NCBI RefSeq assembly: GCF_006363955.1
Contig: NZ_CP040948.1
Span: forward strand, 248,001 to 312,000
DNA from: Methylophilus medardicus
Lineage (GTDB): Bacteria > Pseudomonadota > Gammaproteobacteria > Burkholderiales > Methylophilaceae
Length of the DNA stretch: 64,000 bases
Direction of reading: 5' to 3'
The notes below the pieces were generated by a model, which did no database searches, was not told the origin of the DNA, and saw nothing but the letters and a program-made list of their open reading frames with translations. Positions 1 through 7,787 of the stretch are shown here, one piece after another (the first letter of the stretch is position 1; each line of letters begins with the position of its first letter). Made by a program: the position numbers and the translations under genes.

Positions 1-1362
1 TTAGGCTTGCACTTACATGTGTATCACCACGATCCTCTCAGTCTACTCAAACGTCTGCATGAGAAATTTCGCATCGCCGCGCTCTACAGCCACGAGGAGA
101 CGGGCAATGATGTGACGTTTCAGATCGATACGCAGATTCAGCGCTGGTGCATGGCGCAAAGCATTCCTTGGCATGAATGGCCGCAGCACGGGGTTGTCAG
201 GCGGTTGGCCGATCGTCGCCGCTGGCAGTCACAATGGGAGTTACGCATGCAACAAACGCCTATTGCAATCCCGCCAGTCAGTGCAGGTGAGCGCTTGCCG
301 CATCATGGGCTGGATCGCTTGCCCGTGGTTGCGGGGATCGATCAAGCTGGCCGACAACACGGCGGTATTGGGGTGGCTGACGCGGTGATGACTGACTTTT
401 TGCAACGTCGCGTGCAGCGTTATCAAAGTGGGCTCTCTAGCCCGCTCACAGCCCCGCAGGCCTGTAGCCGTTTATCTCCATATTTGGCTTGGGGTGCGCT
501 GAGTTTGCGTAGCTTGGTGCAGGCCAGTCGTGCCGCCTCGCAAGCGAACGAAGCCATGCATTGGCGACGTAATCTGCACCGCTTTGAAAGTCGTTTGCAC
601 TGGCACTGTCATTTTATGCAAAAACTCGAAAGTGAGCCGCGCATTGAGTTTGAGAGTTTTTATCCTGGTTTTGAGCAGTTGCAGCATCGCTTAACGGATG
701 CTACGCGCATGACAAGGTTACAGGCTTGGCAATCGGCGCAAACCGGGTGGCCGCTGGTAGATGCCTGTATGGCGATGCTTAATCAAACCGGGTGGTTGAA
801 TTTTCGCATGCGTGCCATGCTGATGAGCACCGCCAGTTATTTGTTGCGCTTGCCTTGGCGGCAAAGTGGGTCACATCTGGCACGCATGTTTCTTGATTAT
901 GAACCGGGTATACACTGGCCGCAGGTACAAATGCAATCTGGCACCACCGGGATTAATGCTTTGCGTATCTATCATCCAGTCAAGCAGGCATTGGCGCAAG
1001 ATCCGCTGGGGCAGTTTGTCCGGCAATGGATTCCAGCGCTGCGGCAGGTGCCAGACAGTTGGGTGCTAGAACCTTGGCGCATGCCACATGCGTTGCAGTT
1101 GCATTATGGTTGCGTCATCGACCGTGATTATCCCAGCCCGTTGGTCGATGTGGTCAGTGCCATGCAAGCGGCCAAGCAAGATTGGTTTGAGATTCGCAAG
1201 CAGATGCAAACCGCAGTGGTGCAGGATATTTTGCAACGCCACGCCTCCCGTCAATCGCGGCATTTTCCCAAGGTGGCGCGTAGCCACACCCGCCGCAAGT
1301 CAGCGCCTACCAGTGAAGCCACTGCGCTACCCCCGGTTACGCAACTTTCTTTGTTGTTTTAA
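1..1362 (+). CDS. Cryptochrome/photolyase family FAD-binding protein (5' truncated by window edge)
   Basis: The reading frame is open from the first base, so the gene starts upstream; 453 residues are visible. Early residues contain LYSHEETGND, the boundary of the antenna domain, and the rest is the FAD-binding domain with R-LSPYLAWGALS, GWPLVDACMAML, TGWLNFRMRAML and DYEPGIHWPQVQMQSG stretches typical of the family. Members are DNA photolyases or blue-light receptors binding FAD. The C-terminus carries a basic Arg/Ser/His-rich extension (about residues 405-440) after the core, probably unstructured. The family call is secure; whether it repairs pyrimidine dimers or acts as a receptor cannot be decided. 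No clear intrinsic terminator follows. It stands alone, with about 350 bp to the next gene. Confidence 0.85.
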   Translation, partial: LGLHLHVYHHDPLSLLKRLHEKFRIAALYSHEETGNDVTFQIDTQIQRWCMAQSIPWHEWPQHGVVRRLADRRRWQSQWELRMQQTPIAIPPVSAGERLPHHGLDRLPVVAGIDQAGRQHGGIGVADAVMTDFLQRRVQRYQSGLSSPLTAPQACSRLSPYLAWGALSLRSLVQASRAASQANEAMHWRRNLHRFESRLHWHCHFMQKLESEPRIEFESFYPGFEQLQHRLTDATRMTRLQAWQSAQTGWPLVDACMAMLNQTGWLNFRMRAMLMSTASYLLRLPWRQSGSHLARMFLDYEPGIHWPQVQMQSGTTGINALRIYHPVKQALAQDPLGQFVRQWIPALRQVPDSWVLEPWRMPHALQLHYGCVIDRDYPSPLVDVVSAMQAAKQDWFEIRKQMQTAVVQDILQRHASRQSRHFPKVARSHTRRKSAPTSEATALPPVTQLSLLF

Positions 1363-1718
1363 TGGTTTGCATCGCTCTAGTTCAACGCGCTTAATGATTG
1401 TGCGATCGTTAAAAACCATGCACTTTTTTAGTGCATAACAGGCCTTTTCCGCTTGATGCCTACGATGAGCCCTGTGCTATAGGGCACCAGTGATCTGCCA
1501 ATGCATACCCGGCTTCCTGTATTTTTTCTGACATAACCCATTGATACTGCTTAATTTTTTATTTTAACCGCCGGTCTGTTCTGGTCGGGCGATTGCGGCT
1601 GTGCACAACATCTTCGCAGTTGGAATGCCTCTTGCTAAACCAATAGCAACAGGCTTTCCAACGTATTACTGGCAATTGGTGAATACCCCACATACGCAGT
1701 CGCAGATTGGAGCACGAA
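1363..1718. other. Intergenic region with a perfect 7-bp hairpin
   Basis: About 350 bases without a convincing gene lie between the photolyase-type gene and the protease gene. A perfect hairpin ATGCACT / AGTGCAT lies at 1418-1424 and 1430-1436 with a TTTTT loop, but no T-run follows it, so it is not an obvious intrinsic terminator. A second small inverted repeat, GCCCT-AGGGC type, lies near 1470-1486. The only clear functional signal is the ribosome site GGAG at 1709-1712, ahead of the protease start at 1719. I see no tRNA or conserved RNA here. Confidence 0.4.
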
Positions 1719-2726
1719 ATGAGCAAAGTACTGATCGGATTATTGTTAAGCTGCTTGAGTGCCACCCTCTTGGCGGAGCCTGAGCAGGCATTGATTCAGG
1801 ATTTAAATAGCCGCGTGTTGCGAGTGCAGGTGGGCTTGAAAAATGGTCAATACGGCCTCGGCTCTGGCGTGGTGGTGGCAGAGAATCAAGTCGTGACCAA
1901 CTGCCACGTGGTTGCCAACGCCAGCAGTATCAGTGTGATGAGCGGCGGTGCCGCTTACCATGCGGTGGGGGTAAAGCCCGATTGGAAACATGATGTATGC
2001 ATGCTGCAAATGGAAGACTTGCCGCTGAAACCAGTCGCGATGAAGTCCAGCCGCGAGCTCAAATACGAACAAGCTGTGTTTAATATCGGTTACCCGAGTT
2101 TTGTGCCTGCGCCAGTCAGTGCCAGTGGCGTGGTCAAAGGCCTGTTTACCATGGATGACTCAGTGATTGTCCGCGCGACCAGTAGCTTTAGGCAAGGTGC
2201 CAGCGGTGGCGGCTTATTTGATGATACTGGCGCATTGGTTGGCCTGATCACCTTAAAAAGCCCGGGGAAAGATGCCTATTATTACTATATGTCGGTGGAT
2301 TGGATTCAAGCGCTGATTAACCAGCCAGCGGGTCCTATTGTGGTTAAAAGCGAGTTGCCGTTCTGGGGAAAGCCCGCTGCTGAATGGCCATACTTCATGA
2401 AGGTGGTTTACCCTTATCTGCACAAGGATTGGGCTGGGCTAAAAGTGATTGCTGAGCAATGGGCTAAGCAAGAGCCGCAAAATACAGAGGCTTGGTTTTA
2501 TTTAGCTGCGGCAGAATATGAAACCAAGGACTTCACAACGGCGGAACAACACCTGCATCGCGTCGTGAGCATGAACGATCAACATAGCCAAGCATTTTAC
2601 TATCTCGGTATGATTGCCGAAGCTAGCGGTAAACATGTTGAGGCGATGGCCAATGTGGATGCGTTGCAGCAACTAGACACCGAGGCGGCAGATGCGCTCA
2701 AGGTCGCGATGAAAAGCTTGCCTTAA
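1719..2726 (+). CDS. Exported trypsin-like serine protease with C-terminal TPR-like region
   Basis: This is a 335-residue protein with an N-terminal signal peptide (about residues 1-19, ending SATLLA). A trypsin-like fold follows, with the triad visible as His63 (VVTNCHVV), Asp92 (WKHDVCML) and Ser162 (QGASGGGLF). There is no PDZ domain. Instead residues about 220-335 hold helical repeats resembling TPR (AWFYLAAAEYETKDFTTAEQ, then HSQAFYYLGMIAEASGKHVE). It probably acts in the periplasm as an S1C-like protease or peptide-binding protein. The ATG at 1719 was preferred over a TTG at 1707 because GGAG lies seven bases upstream. It is monocistronic and ends at a strong terminator. Substrate unknown. 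Confidence 0.8.
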   Translation: MSKVLIGLLLSCLSATLLAEPEQALIQDLNSRVLRVQVGLKNGQYGLGSGVVVAENQVVTNCHVVANASSISVMSGGAAYHAVGVKPDWKHDVCMLQMEDLPLKPVAMKSSRELKYEQAVFNIGYPSFVPAPVSASGVVKGLFTMDDSVIVRATSSFRQGASGGGLFDDTGALVGLITLKSPGKDAYYYYMSVDWIQALINQPAGPIVVKSELPFWGKPAAEWPYFMKVVYPYLHKDWAGLKVIAEQWAKQEPQNTEAWFYLAAAEYETKDFTTAEQHLHRVVSMNDQHSQAFYYLGMIAEASGKHVEAMANVDALQQLDTEAADALKVAMKSLP

Positions 2727-2750
2727 CCTCGCTGCGACAACACACAAAAA

Positions 2751-2775
2751 AAGCGCCTGAATCGGCGCTTTTTTA
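2751..2775. terminator. Bidirectional intrinsic terminator
   Basis: Stem AAGCGCC (2751-2757) pairs with GGCGCTT (2764-2770) around a six-base loop, with A-rich bases before and T-rich bases after. It can end transcription of the protease gene (plus) and of the small gene at 2800-2949 (minus). Confidence 0.85.
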
Positions 2776-2799
2776 TTGGTCTAAAGAAACGCTGCGCGC

Positions 2800-2949
2800 T
2801 TATGCGACAGCCATGTCTAGCTCTTCCACATGATAGTAATGCTCATCATCCCACAGGGTAAAATCTTGGGCGGTATAGATCGCTTCCTGAAAGTGATGAA
2901 AGGTCGCAATACAATGGTTTTCTTCGTCCATTACTTGATACATTGTCAT
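2800..2949 (-). CDS. Small acidic hypothetical protein, 49 residues
   Basis: I do not recognise this family. The start at 2949 (MTMYQVMDEEN...) is chosen because AAAGG lies eight bases upstream; an upstream in-frame start at 3039 would add a poorly protein-like extension. The product is rich in Glu, Asp, His, Tyr and Trp (LWDDEHYYHVEELDM near the C-terminus) with no signal peptide or membrane segment. The His/Asp/Glu content could suit metal binding, but that is a guess. It is convergent with the protease gene and shares its terminator; upstream it is divergent from the ahcY promoter. Confidence 0.55.
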   Translation of the reverse strand: MTMYQVMDEENHCIATFHHFQEAIYTAQDFTLWDDEHYYHVEELDMAVA

Positions 2950-3140
2950 AGATAGCACCTTTCTTGATTTGCGTTGTCTGTATGTTGCCGTGATGACATC
3001 ATGGCATAACGACATGACAGTAATTTTGCAGAGAAACAAGGCCTAACAGGGTTAATTTGAAGGATGGGCAGGGTGGTACGCAGAAGCGAAATTTGCGTAT
3101 GAATTTGCCCTTTGTTTCGCGCTTGTGCACTGTGATTTTT

Positions 3141-3168
3141 TTGTAAAATGTCGGGGTTAGCGTATAAT
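3141..3168 (+). promoter_or_regulatory. Sigma-70-type promoter of ahcY
   Basis: A -35-like TTGTAA (3141-3146) and a perfect -10 TATAAT (3163-3168) are separated by 16 bases. The predicted start near 3175 is just ahead of the first paired base of the SAH riboswitch at 3177, which supports the assignment. Confidence 0.75.
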
Positions 3169-3176
3169 CCGCAACT

Positions 3177-3284
3177 TCTGAGGAACGCTGCGAGGGTCAT
3201 CTGACTCCCAGGCTCAGAGCATTTGCTGAAAAGCATCTAAACGGCGTTCACTTTTCACTGTGCGAGCACGGAAAAAAGGTGAAC
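3177..3284 (+). ncRNA. S-adenosylhomocysteine (SAH) riboswitch with candidate expression platform
   Basis: The segment matches the ahcY-type SAH riboswitch: the GAGGAACGCTGCGA core, CCCAGGCTCAG, and AACGGCGTTCACTT downstream. P1 is TCTGAG (3177-3182) with CTCAGA (3213-3218). An inner stem forms between GGGTC and GACTC near 3194-3208. The diagnostic pseudoknot is AACGCT (3184-3189) with GGCGTT (3243-3248). A further hairpin pairs GTTCAC (3246-3251) with GTGAAC (3279-3284), enclosing a GTGC/GCAC hairpin. It shares bases 3246-3248 with the pseudoknot, so the two are mutually exclusive. In this family SAH binding raises expression of SAH-clearing genes; the switching role of this hairpin is my inference. 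Confidence 0.9.
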
Positions 3285-3349
3285 AGACGTATCCACCGGT
3301 TCTTATCGAACTTTTCCTGCTCAGTTTTCATTTTTTTAAGGATTGAAAC

Positions 3350-4759
3350 ATGAATACTGTAGCTGATATCAAAGATTACATTGTGGCTGACATGGCCTTA
3401 GCTGGCTGGGGTCGCAAAGAAATCGCGATTGCTGAAACTGAAATGCCTGGTTTGATGGCGATTCGCGAAGAATATGCGGCGCAACAACCGCTTAAAGGCG
3501 CGCGTATTACCGGCTCCTTGCATATGACTATCCAAACCGCCGTGTTGATCGAAACACTGAAGGATTTGGGTGCAGAAGTGCGTTGGGCTTCCTGTAATAT
3601 TTTCTCTACACAGGATCACGCGGCAGCTGCCATTGCTGCGACTGGCACGGCGGTATTTGCCGTGAAAGGCGAAACCCTGGAAGAGTATTGGGATTATACC
3701 CACCGCATCTTTGAATGGATGGACGGTGGCTATTCCAACATGATTCTTGACGATGGTGGCGATGCGACCTTGCTGTTGCATTTGGGCAGCCGCGCTGAGA
3801 AAGATTTGTCAGTCTTAGCCAACCCAGGTTCTGAGGAAGAAACCTGTTTGTTCAACGCGATCAAGGCCAAATTGATCACGGATCCAACTTGGTACTCGGT
3901 ACGTTTGGCTGCGATTAAAGGCGTGACCGAAGAGACGACCACCGGCGTGCATAGACTGTATCAAATGCACAAAGAAGGTAAATTGGCTTTCCCTGCCATT
4001 AACGTAAACGATTCTGTGACCAAGTCCAAGTTTGATAACTTGTATGGTTGCCGTGAATCATTGGTTGACGGCATCAAGCGTGCAACCGATGTGATGATTG
4101 CAGGTAAGATCGCAGTCGTTGCCGGTTACGGTGACGTGGGTAAAGGCTCTGCGCAAGCGTTACGCGCTTTGTCAGCACAAGTTTGGGTGACAGAAATTGA
4201 TCCGATTTGTGCACTGCAAGCGGCGATGGAAGGCTATCGCGTCGTCACCATGGATTATGCGGCCGAACACGCTGACATTTTTGTGACGGCGACGGGTAAT
4301 TATCACGTCATCACGCACGACCATATGGCCAAAATGAAAGACCAAGCCATTGTTTGTAACATTGGGCACTTTGACAACGAGATTGACGTGGCTGGCATTG
4401 AAAAATACCAGTGGGAAGAAATCAAGCCACAAGTGGATCACGTGATTTTCCCGGATGGCAAACGCATCATTCTGTTGGCACAAGGTCGCTTGGTGAACTT
4501 GGGTTGCGGCACGGGTCACCCGAGCTATGTCATGAGCTCCAGTTTCGCCAATCAAACCATCGCGCAAATCGAGTTGTTCACGCAAACCGACAAGTATCCA
4601 GTAGGCGTTTACACATTGCCTAAACATTTGGATGAAAAAGTGGCGGTCCTGCAATTGAAAAAACTCAACGCGCAATTGACCACATTGACAGACGAACAAG
4701 CGGCTTACATTGGCGTAAACAAAAACGGCCCTTACAAGCCTGAGCAATACCGTTACTAA
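3350..4759 (+). CDS. ahcY: Adenosylhomocysteinase (SAH hydrolase)
   Basis: This cytosolic enzyme hydrolyses S-adenosylhomocysteine to adenosine and homocysteine, clearing the product inhibitor of methyltransferases. The 469 residues match the long bacterial form. Visible marks are the N-terminal substrate domain ([30 protein letters not shown]), the NAD-binding loop [14 protein letters not shown], the motif ATGNYHVI and the C-terminal KPEQYRY tail that reaches the partner subunit. The ATG at 3350 has AAGGA at 3338-3342. The gene is preceded by a promoter and SAH riboswitch and followed by a holin-like gene and metF, giving a methyl-cycle group. Nothing is truncated or unusual. Confidence 0.98.
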   Translation: MNTVADIKDYIVADMALAGWGRKEIAIAETEMPGLMAIREEYAAQQPLKGARITGSLHMTIQTAVLIETLKDLGAEVRWASCNIFSTQDHAAAAIAATGTAVFAVKGETLEEYWDYTHRIFEWMDGGYSNMILDDGGDATLLLHLGSRAEKDLSVLANPGSEEETCLFNAIKAKLITDPTWYSVRLAAIKGVTEETTTGVHRLYQMHKEGKLAFPAINVNDSVTKSKFDNLYGCRESLVDGIKRATDVMIAGKIAVVAGYGDVGKGSAQALRALSAQVWVTEIDPICALQAAMEGYRVVTMDYAAEHADIFVTATGNYHVITHDHMAKMKDQAIVCNIGHFDNEIDVAGIEKYQWEEIKPQVDHVIFPDGKRIILLAQGRLVNLGCGTGHPSYVMSSSFANQTIAQIELFTQTDKYPVGVYTLPKHLDEKVAVLQLKKLNAQLTTLTDEQAAYIGVNKNGPYKPEQYRY

Positions 4760-4784
4760 GTAACACAGCACTGAGTCAATACGC

Positions 4785-4821
4785 CCGAAACCCGCGTCAG
4801 ATGTTCTGGCGCGGGTTTCGG
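4785..4821 (+). terminator. Strong 12-bp hairpin downstream of ahcY, no T-run
   Basis: CCGAAACCCGCG (4785-4796) pairs perfectly with CGCGGGTTTCGG (4810-4821) around a 13-base loop. There is no T-tract, so it may be a partial attenuator or an mRNA-stabilising 3' structure separating abundant ahcY mRNA from the downstream genes rather than a full terminator. Confidence 0.5.
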
Positions 4822-4856
4822 TGTACACTCTGCCCAATGCATATTGGGAGCATGTC

Positions 4857-5207
4857 ATGTTGAGATTACTGGTGGTATGGGTATTGAATGCCCTTGCGTT
4901 GATGGCTGTGGCTTATCTGGTGCCAGGTATTCATATTGCAAACTTCACTGCGGCATTATTGGCGGCAGTGGTGATTGGGTTTGCCAATGTGTTGGTTAAG
5001 CCGATATTAGTGATTTTAACGTTGCCGATCACCTTGCTGACGCTGGGTCTATTTTTGTTGGTGATCAACGGCTTGCTGTTCTGGTTTGTCGGACATTTAT
5101 TACAAGGATTCTCAGTCAACAGTGTGCTGCACGGTGTCATTGGTGCACTGGTGTATAGCGTGATTTCATGGCTATTGAGCGCGATTGTGCTGAATGAAAA
5201 AGAATGA
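4857..5207 (+). CDS. Holin-4-like small integral membrane protein (YvlD-type)
   Basis: A 116-residue protein made almost entirely of four predicted membrane helices, with the family motif around FANVLVKPILVILTLPITLLTLGLF. It matches the phage-holin-4-superfamily / YvlD family, widespread chromosomal proteins of unknown role that are not phage genes. The ATG at 4857 is preferred because GGGAG (4846-4850) sits six bases upstream; the frame extends to a GTG at 4821 inside the hairpin, which is unlikely. It lies between ahcY and metF in the same direction, an arrangement familiar from betaproteobacteria, so co-expression is likely, but no methyl-cycle function is known. Confidence 0.8.
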   Translation: MLRLLVVWVLNALALMAVAYLVPGIHIANFTAALLAAVVIGFANVLVKPILVILTLPITLLTLGLFLLVINGLLFWFVGHLLQGFSVNSVLHGVIGALVYSVISWLLSAIVLNEKE

Positions 5208-5249
5208 CCGTCATGGCTTGATTGCATGACATAGATAAAGACTAAACAA

Positions 5250-6077
5250 GTGAATCATAAAACCTCTTACAGTTTTGAGTTCTTTCCGCCCAAGACCGCG
5301 GAAGGCATGGCGAACCTACGCCAGGTGCGTCAAGAGTTGGCTGCGTTCTCCCCTGAATTTTTCTCGGTAACGTTTGGCGCCGGCGGTTCTACGCGCGATC
5401 GCACCATGGATACTGTGTTTGAAATTCAGGCCGAAGGCCATGGCGCTGCGCCACACATTTCTTGTATTTCTTCGAGCAAAGAAGAAATTCGTGCGCTTTT
5501 GCAGGCCTATCAAGCCAAAGGCATTCGTCGTCTGGTCACTTTGCGGGGCGATATTCCGTCTGGTGAGGTCAGTGCTGGTGACTTTAAATACGCCAATGAG
5601 TTGGTTAGCTTTATCCGTGCCGAAACGGGAGACTGGTTTCATCTCGAGGTCGCGGCCTATCCCGAGTTTCACCCGGAGGCAGGCTCCGCCCAAAAAGATC
5701 TCGACAATTTTAAACGTAAAATCGATGCAGGGGCTGACTCTGCGATTACGCAGTATTTTTACAACGTAGATGCGTATTTTAGATTTTTGGATGCCGCACA
5801 AAAACTCGGTGTGACTGCGCCGATTATTCCGGGCATCATGCCGATTTACAATTACACGCAGTTGGCGCGATTTTCAAATGTGTGTGGTGCTGAGATTCCA
5901 CGTTGGTTGCGCATGCGGTTGGAAGCCTATGGCGATGATTTGGCGTCTTTACGTGGTTTTGGGGCCGATGTGGTCACCGAAATTTGTGCCAAGTTGATTG
6001 CAGCCGGGGTCGATAAAATGCACTTTTACACCCTGAATCAAGCGGGCATCATCGGACAGATTATTCGGCAGCTGTAG
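5250..6077 (+). CDS. metF: Methylenetetrahydrofolate reductase
   Basis: MetF reduces 5,10-methylene-THF to 5-methyl-THF using NADH and FAD, supplying the methyl group for methionine synthesis. The 275-residue length fits bacterial MetF. Visible family marks are SFEFFPPKT at the N-terminus, FSVTFGAGGSTRD, HISCIS, LVTLRGD and QYFYN, with GIMPIYN later. The start is a GTG at 5250; no good Shine-Dalgarno sequence is visible, and translation may depend on the upstream gene 42 bases away. It closes the ahcY group and ends at a strong terminator. In a methylotroph it also draws on the one-carbon pool. Confidence 0.96.
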   Translation: MNHKTSYSFEFFPPKTAEGMANLRQVRQELAAFSPEFFSVTFGAGGSTRDRTMDTVFEIQAEGHGAAPHISCISSSKEEIRALLQAYQAKGIRRLVTLRGDIPSGEVSAGDFKYANELVSFIRAETGDWFHLEVAAYPEFHPEAGSAQKDLDNFKRKIDAGADSAITQYFYNVDAYFRFLDAAQKLGVTAPIIPGIMPIYNYTQLARFSNVCGAEIPRWLRMRLEAYGDDLASLRGFGADVVTEICAKLIAAGVDKMHFYTLNQAGIIGQIIRQL

Positions 6078-6090
6078 CTTTCATTCAAAA

Positions 6091-6122
6091 AAGCGCGACC
6101 CATTTTAGGTCGCGTTTTTTTT
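6091..6122. terminator. Intrinsic terminator after metF
   Basis: CGCGACC (6094-6100) pairs with GGTCGCG (6108-6114) and is followed by a long T-run, with A-rich sequence before it. It lies between convergent metF and smg and may serve both. Confidence 0.85.
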
Positions 6123-6129
6123 GGTCTAT

Positions 6130-6597
6130 TTACTGTAATGAGAGCCCTTGCGGGTTAAATAAGGCATCTTCCACAAACAAGTAATCTTGTTTGCGCGCTT
6201 CATCCCACAACACCATCATGGTAATCCAGCGGATATCTTCCATGCTGAGCGTTTCTTGTGGCAATACCATGGCGCGATCGACAATCAAATCGCGCTCATA
6301 CGCAGTGATGATGTCGCTACGTTGCAACAATGACAGAAAATTTAAACTCTCATCGTTGATTTTACTGCGTTCAATATCGCAAAAAATGCGGATTGCGGCC
6401 GGGTCATGCAGATATTGCGCATGTTGCACCGAGCGGCGCAGGTCTTTGACCCAGTCGACGGCGTGCAAAATGTCCTGATGGTTAAATCCTGCTTGTGATA
6501 ATTCGTAGGCCATGATGGTTTCGTCGGTTTCTTTTAACTCAAACGCATCATGTTTATCCCAGTAATTTTGATAAATAAATATCAATACTTCTAACAT
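6130..6597 (-). CDS. smg: Smg family protein (DUF494)
   Basis: A 155-residue protein matching the Smg/DUF494 family, beginning MLEVLIFIYQNYW and rich in acidic residues and helices. The biochemical role is unknown; the gene habitually lies directly downstream of dprA, as here. The start at 6597 is chosen over 6612 because GAGGAG sits seven bases upstream of this ATG. No signal peptide or membrane segment. It is probably co-transcribed with dprA (62 bp gap) and the upstream LysM gene. Confidence 0.85.
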   Translation of the reverse strand: MLEVLIFIYQNYWDKHDAFELKETDETIMAYELSQAGFNHQDILHAVDWVKDLRRSVQHAQYLHDPAAIRIFCDIERSKINDESLNFLSLLQRSDIITAYERDLIVDRAMVLPQETLSMEDIRWITMMVLWDEARKQDYLFVEDALFNPQGLSLQ

Positions 6598-6659
6598 GCA
6601 TAGTCTCCTCAAACGCGCAGTAGTATAAGTAGCGCTGTTGGGGTGAGTCTAAGCCAAGT

Positions 6660-7787
6660 TCACACCAGTCGTTGGAATTGACCGTTGGCGAGATGGCTGA
6701 CGACACCTTCTAATTCAAGTAACGTAAGCATGGTGGAAACTTGCTCTGGCGTCAACCCCGCACGGGCTGCGATCTGCTCTGCAAACAAGGGGTCAAATCC
6801 CATGCAGACCAAGACAGGGCTTGCTTCGGCAGGTAAGCTGGTCCAATCGGGTGATGGCCCATTCGGGCTAATCGAAAATGACTGATTTGGCAGGCGAATA
6901 TGCGCGAGCTCACTCACAATGTCTTCGGTGGATTCGACCAGCTTCGCGCCTTGCTTGATTAAAGCGTTGCAGCCTTTGGCGAGTGGTGAGTGAATCGAGC
7001 CAGGAATCGCAAACACATCACGCCCTTGTTCGATCGCCAGCCTTGCAGTAATGAGTGAGCCGCTGTCGATATTGGCTTCCACTACCAGACAGCCCTCAGA
7101 CAGCCCGCTGATAATGCGATTGCGTCGAGGAAAGTGGTGCGCGAGTGAGGGGGTACCCAGCGGGTATTCAGAAAGAATTAATCCGTATTGGGCAATGTGA
7201 TGTGCCAGTGTCTTGTGCTTGGCCGGGTAGACAATATCCAGCCCAGTGCCGACCACTGCGATGGTCGCACCATCGGCTTTGAGTGCGCCTCGGTGGGCGG
7301 CACCGTCAATGCCAAGGGCCAGACCACTGACCACTGCAAACCCTGCATGACACAAACTGTCAGCAAAGTTTTCGGCTGTCGCCTCGCCTTGAGGGGTGGC
7401 ATGACGACTGCCAACCATGGCGATGGCCGGACGTTTGAGCGTTTGTAAATTGCCTTTCGCGTATAACACAGGCGGCGGCTGGTCTGTTTCGAGCAGGCGC
7501 GGTGGGTAGTAAGGGTCTGCCAGTGTCAGTAGGTGATTATCCGTTTGCGCAAGCCAATCGAGCGTATGCGGGATGTGCGGGTCCTCCATGGCGCGCTGGA
7601 TGCCATCTGCGACGTCTTTTCCCACCAGCTCACGCAAGGCCGAGTAGGGCGCTGCCAATACGGCTTCTGGCGTTTTAAAGTGCAGGAGTAACTGACAATA
7701 AGTGACGCTGCCCAGCCCCTTGACCAGACTGAGTGCAATCCAAGGCGCGTTGAATTCAGGCGCGGCGGTCACGATGGCGCTGGTCAA
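6660..7787 (-). CDS. dprA: DNA-processing protein DprA
   Basis: DprA (Smf) binds incoming single-stranded DNA during natural transformation and loads RecA. The 375 residues show an N-terminal helical region (1-70), the Rossmann-like DNA-binding core with MVGSRHATPQG (about 125), VVSGLALGIDGAAHRGA, LSEYPLG and RNRIISGLSEG, and a C-terminal winged-helix segment (about 310-375). The start is a TTG at 7787 directly abutting the TGA of the upstream LysM gene, so translation is probably coupled; a GTG seven or so codons in is an alternative. DprA alone does not prove competence. Confidence 0.95.
   Translation of the reverse strand: MTSAIVTAAPEFNAPWIALSLVKGLGSVTYCQLLLHFKTPEAVLAAPYSALRELVGKDVADGIQRAMEDPHIPHTLDWLAQTDNHLLTLADPYYPPRLLETDQPPPVLYAKGNLQTLKRPAIAMVGSRHATPQGEATAENFADSLCHAGFAVVSGLALGIDGAAHRGALKADGATIAVVGTGLDIVYPAKHKTLAHHIAQYGLILSEYPLGTPSLAHHFPRRNRIISGLSEGCLVVEANIDSGSLITARLAIEQGRDVFAIPGSIHSPLAKGCNALIKQGAKLVESTEDIVSELAHIRLPNQSFSISPNGPSPDWTSLPAEASPVLVCMGFDPLFAEQIAARAGLTPEQVSTMLTLLELEGVVSHLANGQFQRLV

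Noticed and set aside
1418-1436. Hairpin ATGCACT-TTTTT-AGTGCAT considered as a terminator of the photolyase-type gene
   Set aside because: The Ts are in the loop, not after the stem, so it lacks the layout of an intrinsic terminator; kept only as a note in the intergenic entry.
4172-4858. A 228-codon minus-strand frame opposite ahcY
   Set aside because: It lies fully antisense to a certain gene, has no ribosome site and no recognisable protein features; it follows from the codon use of ahcY.
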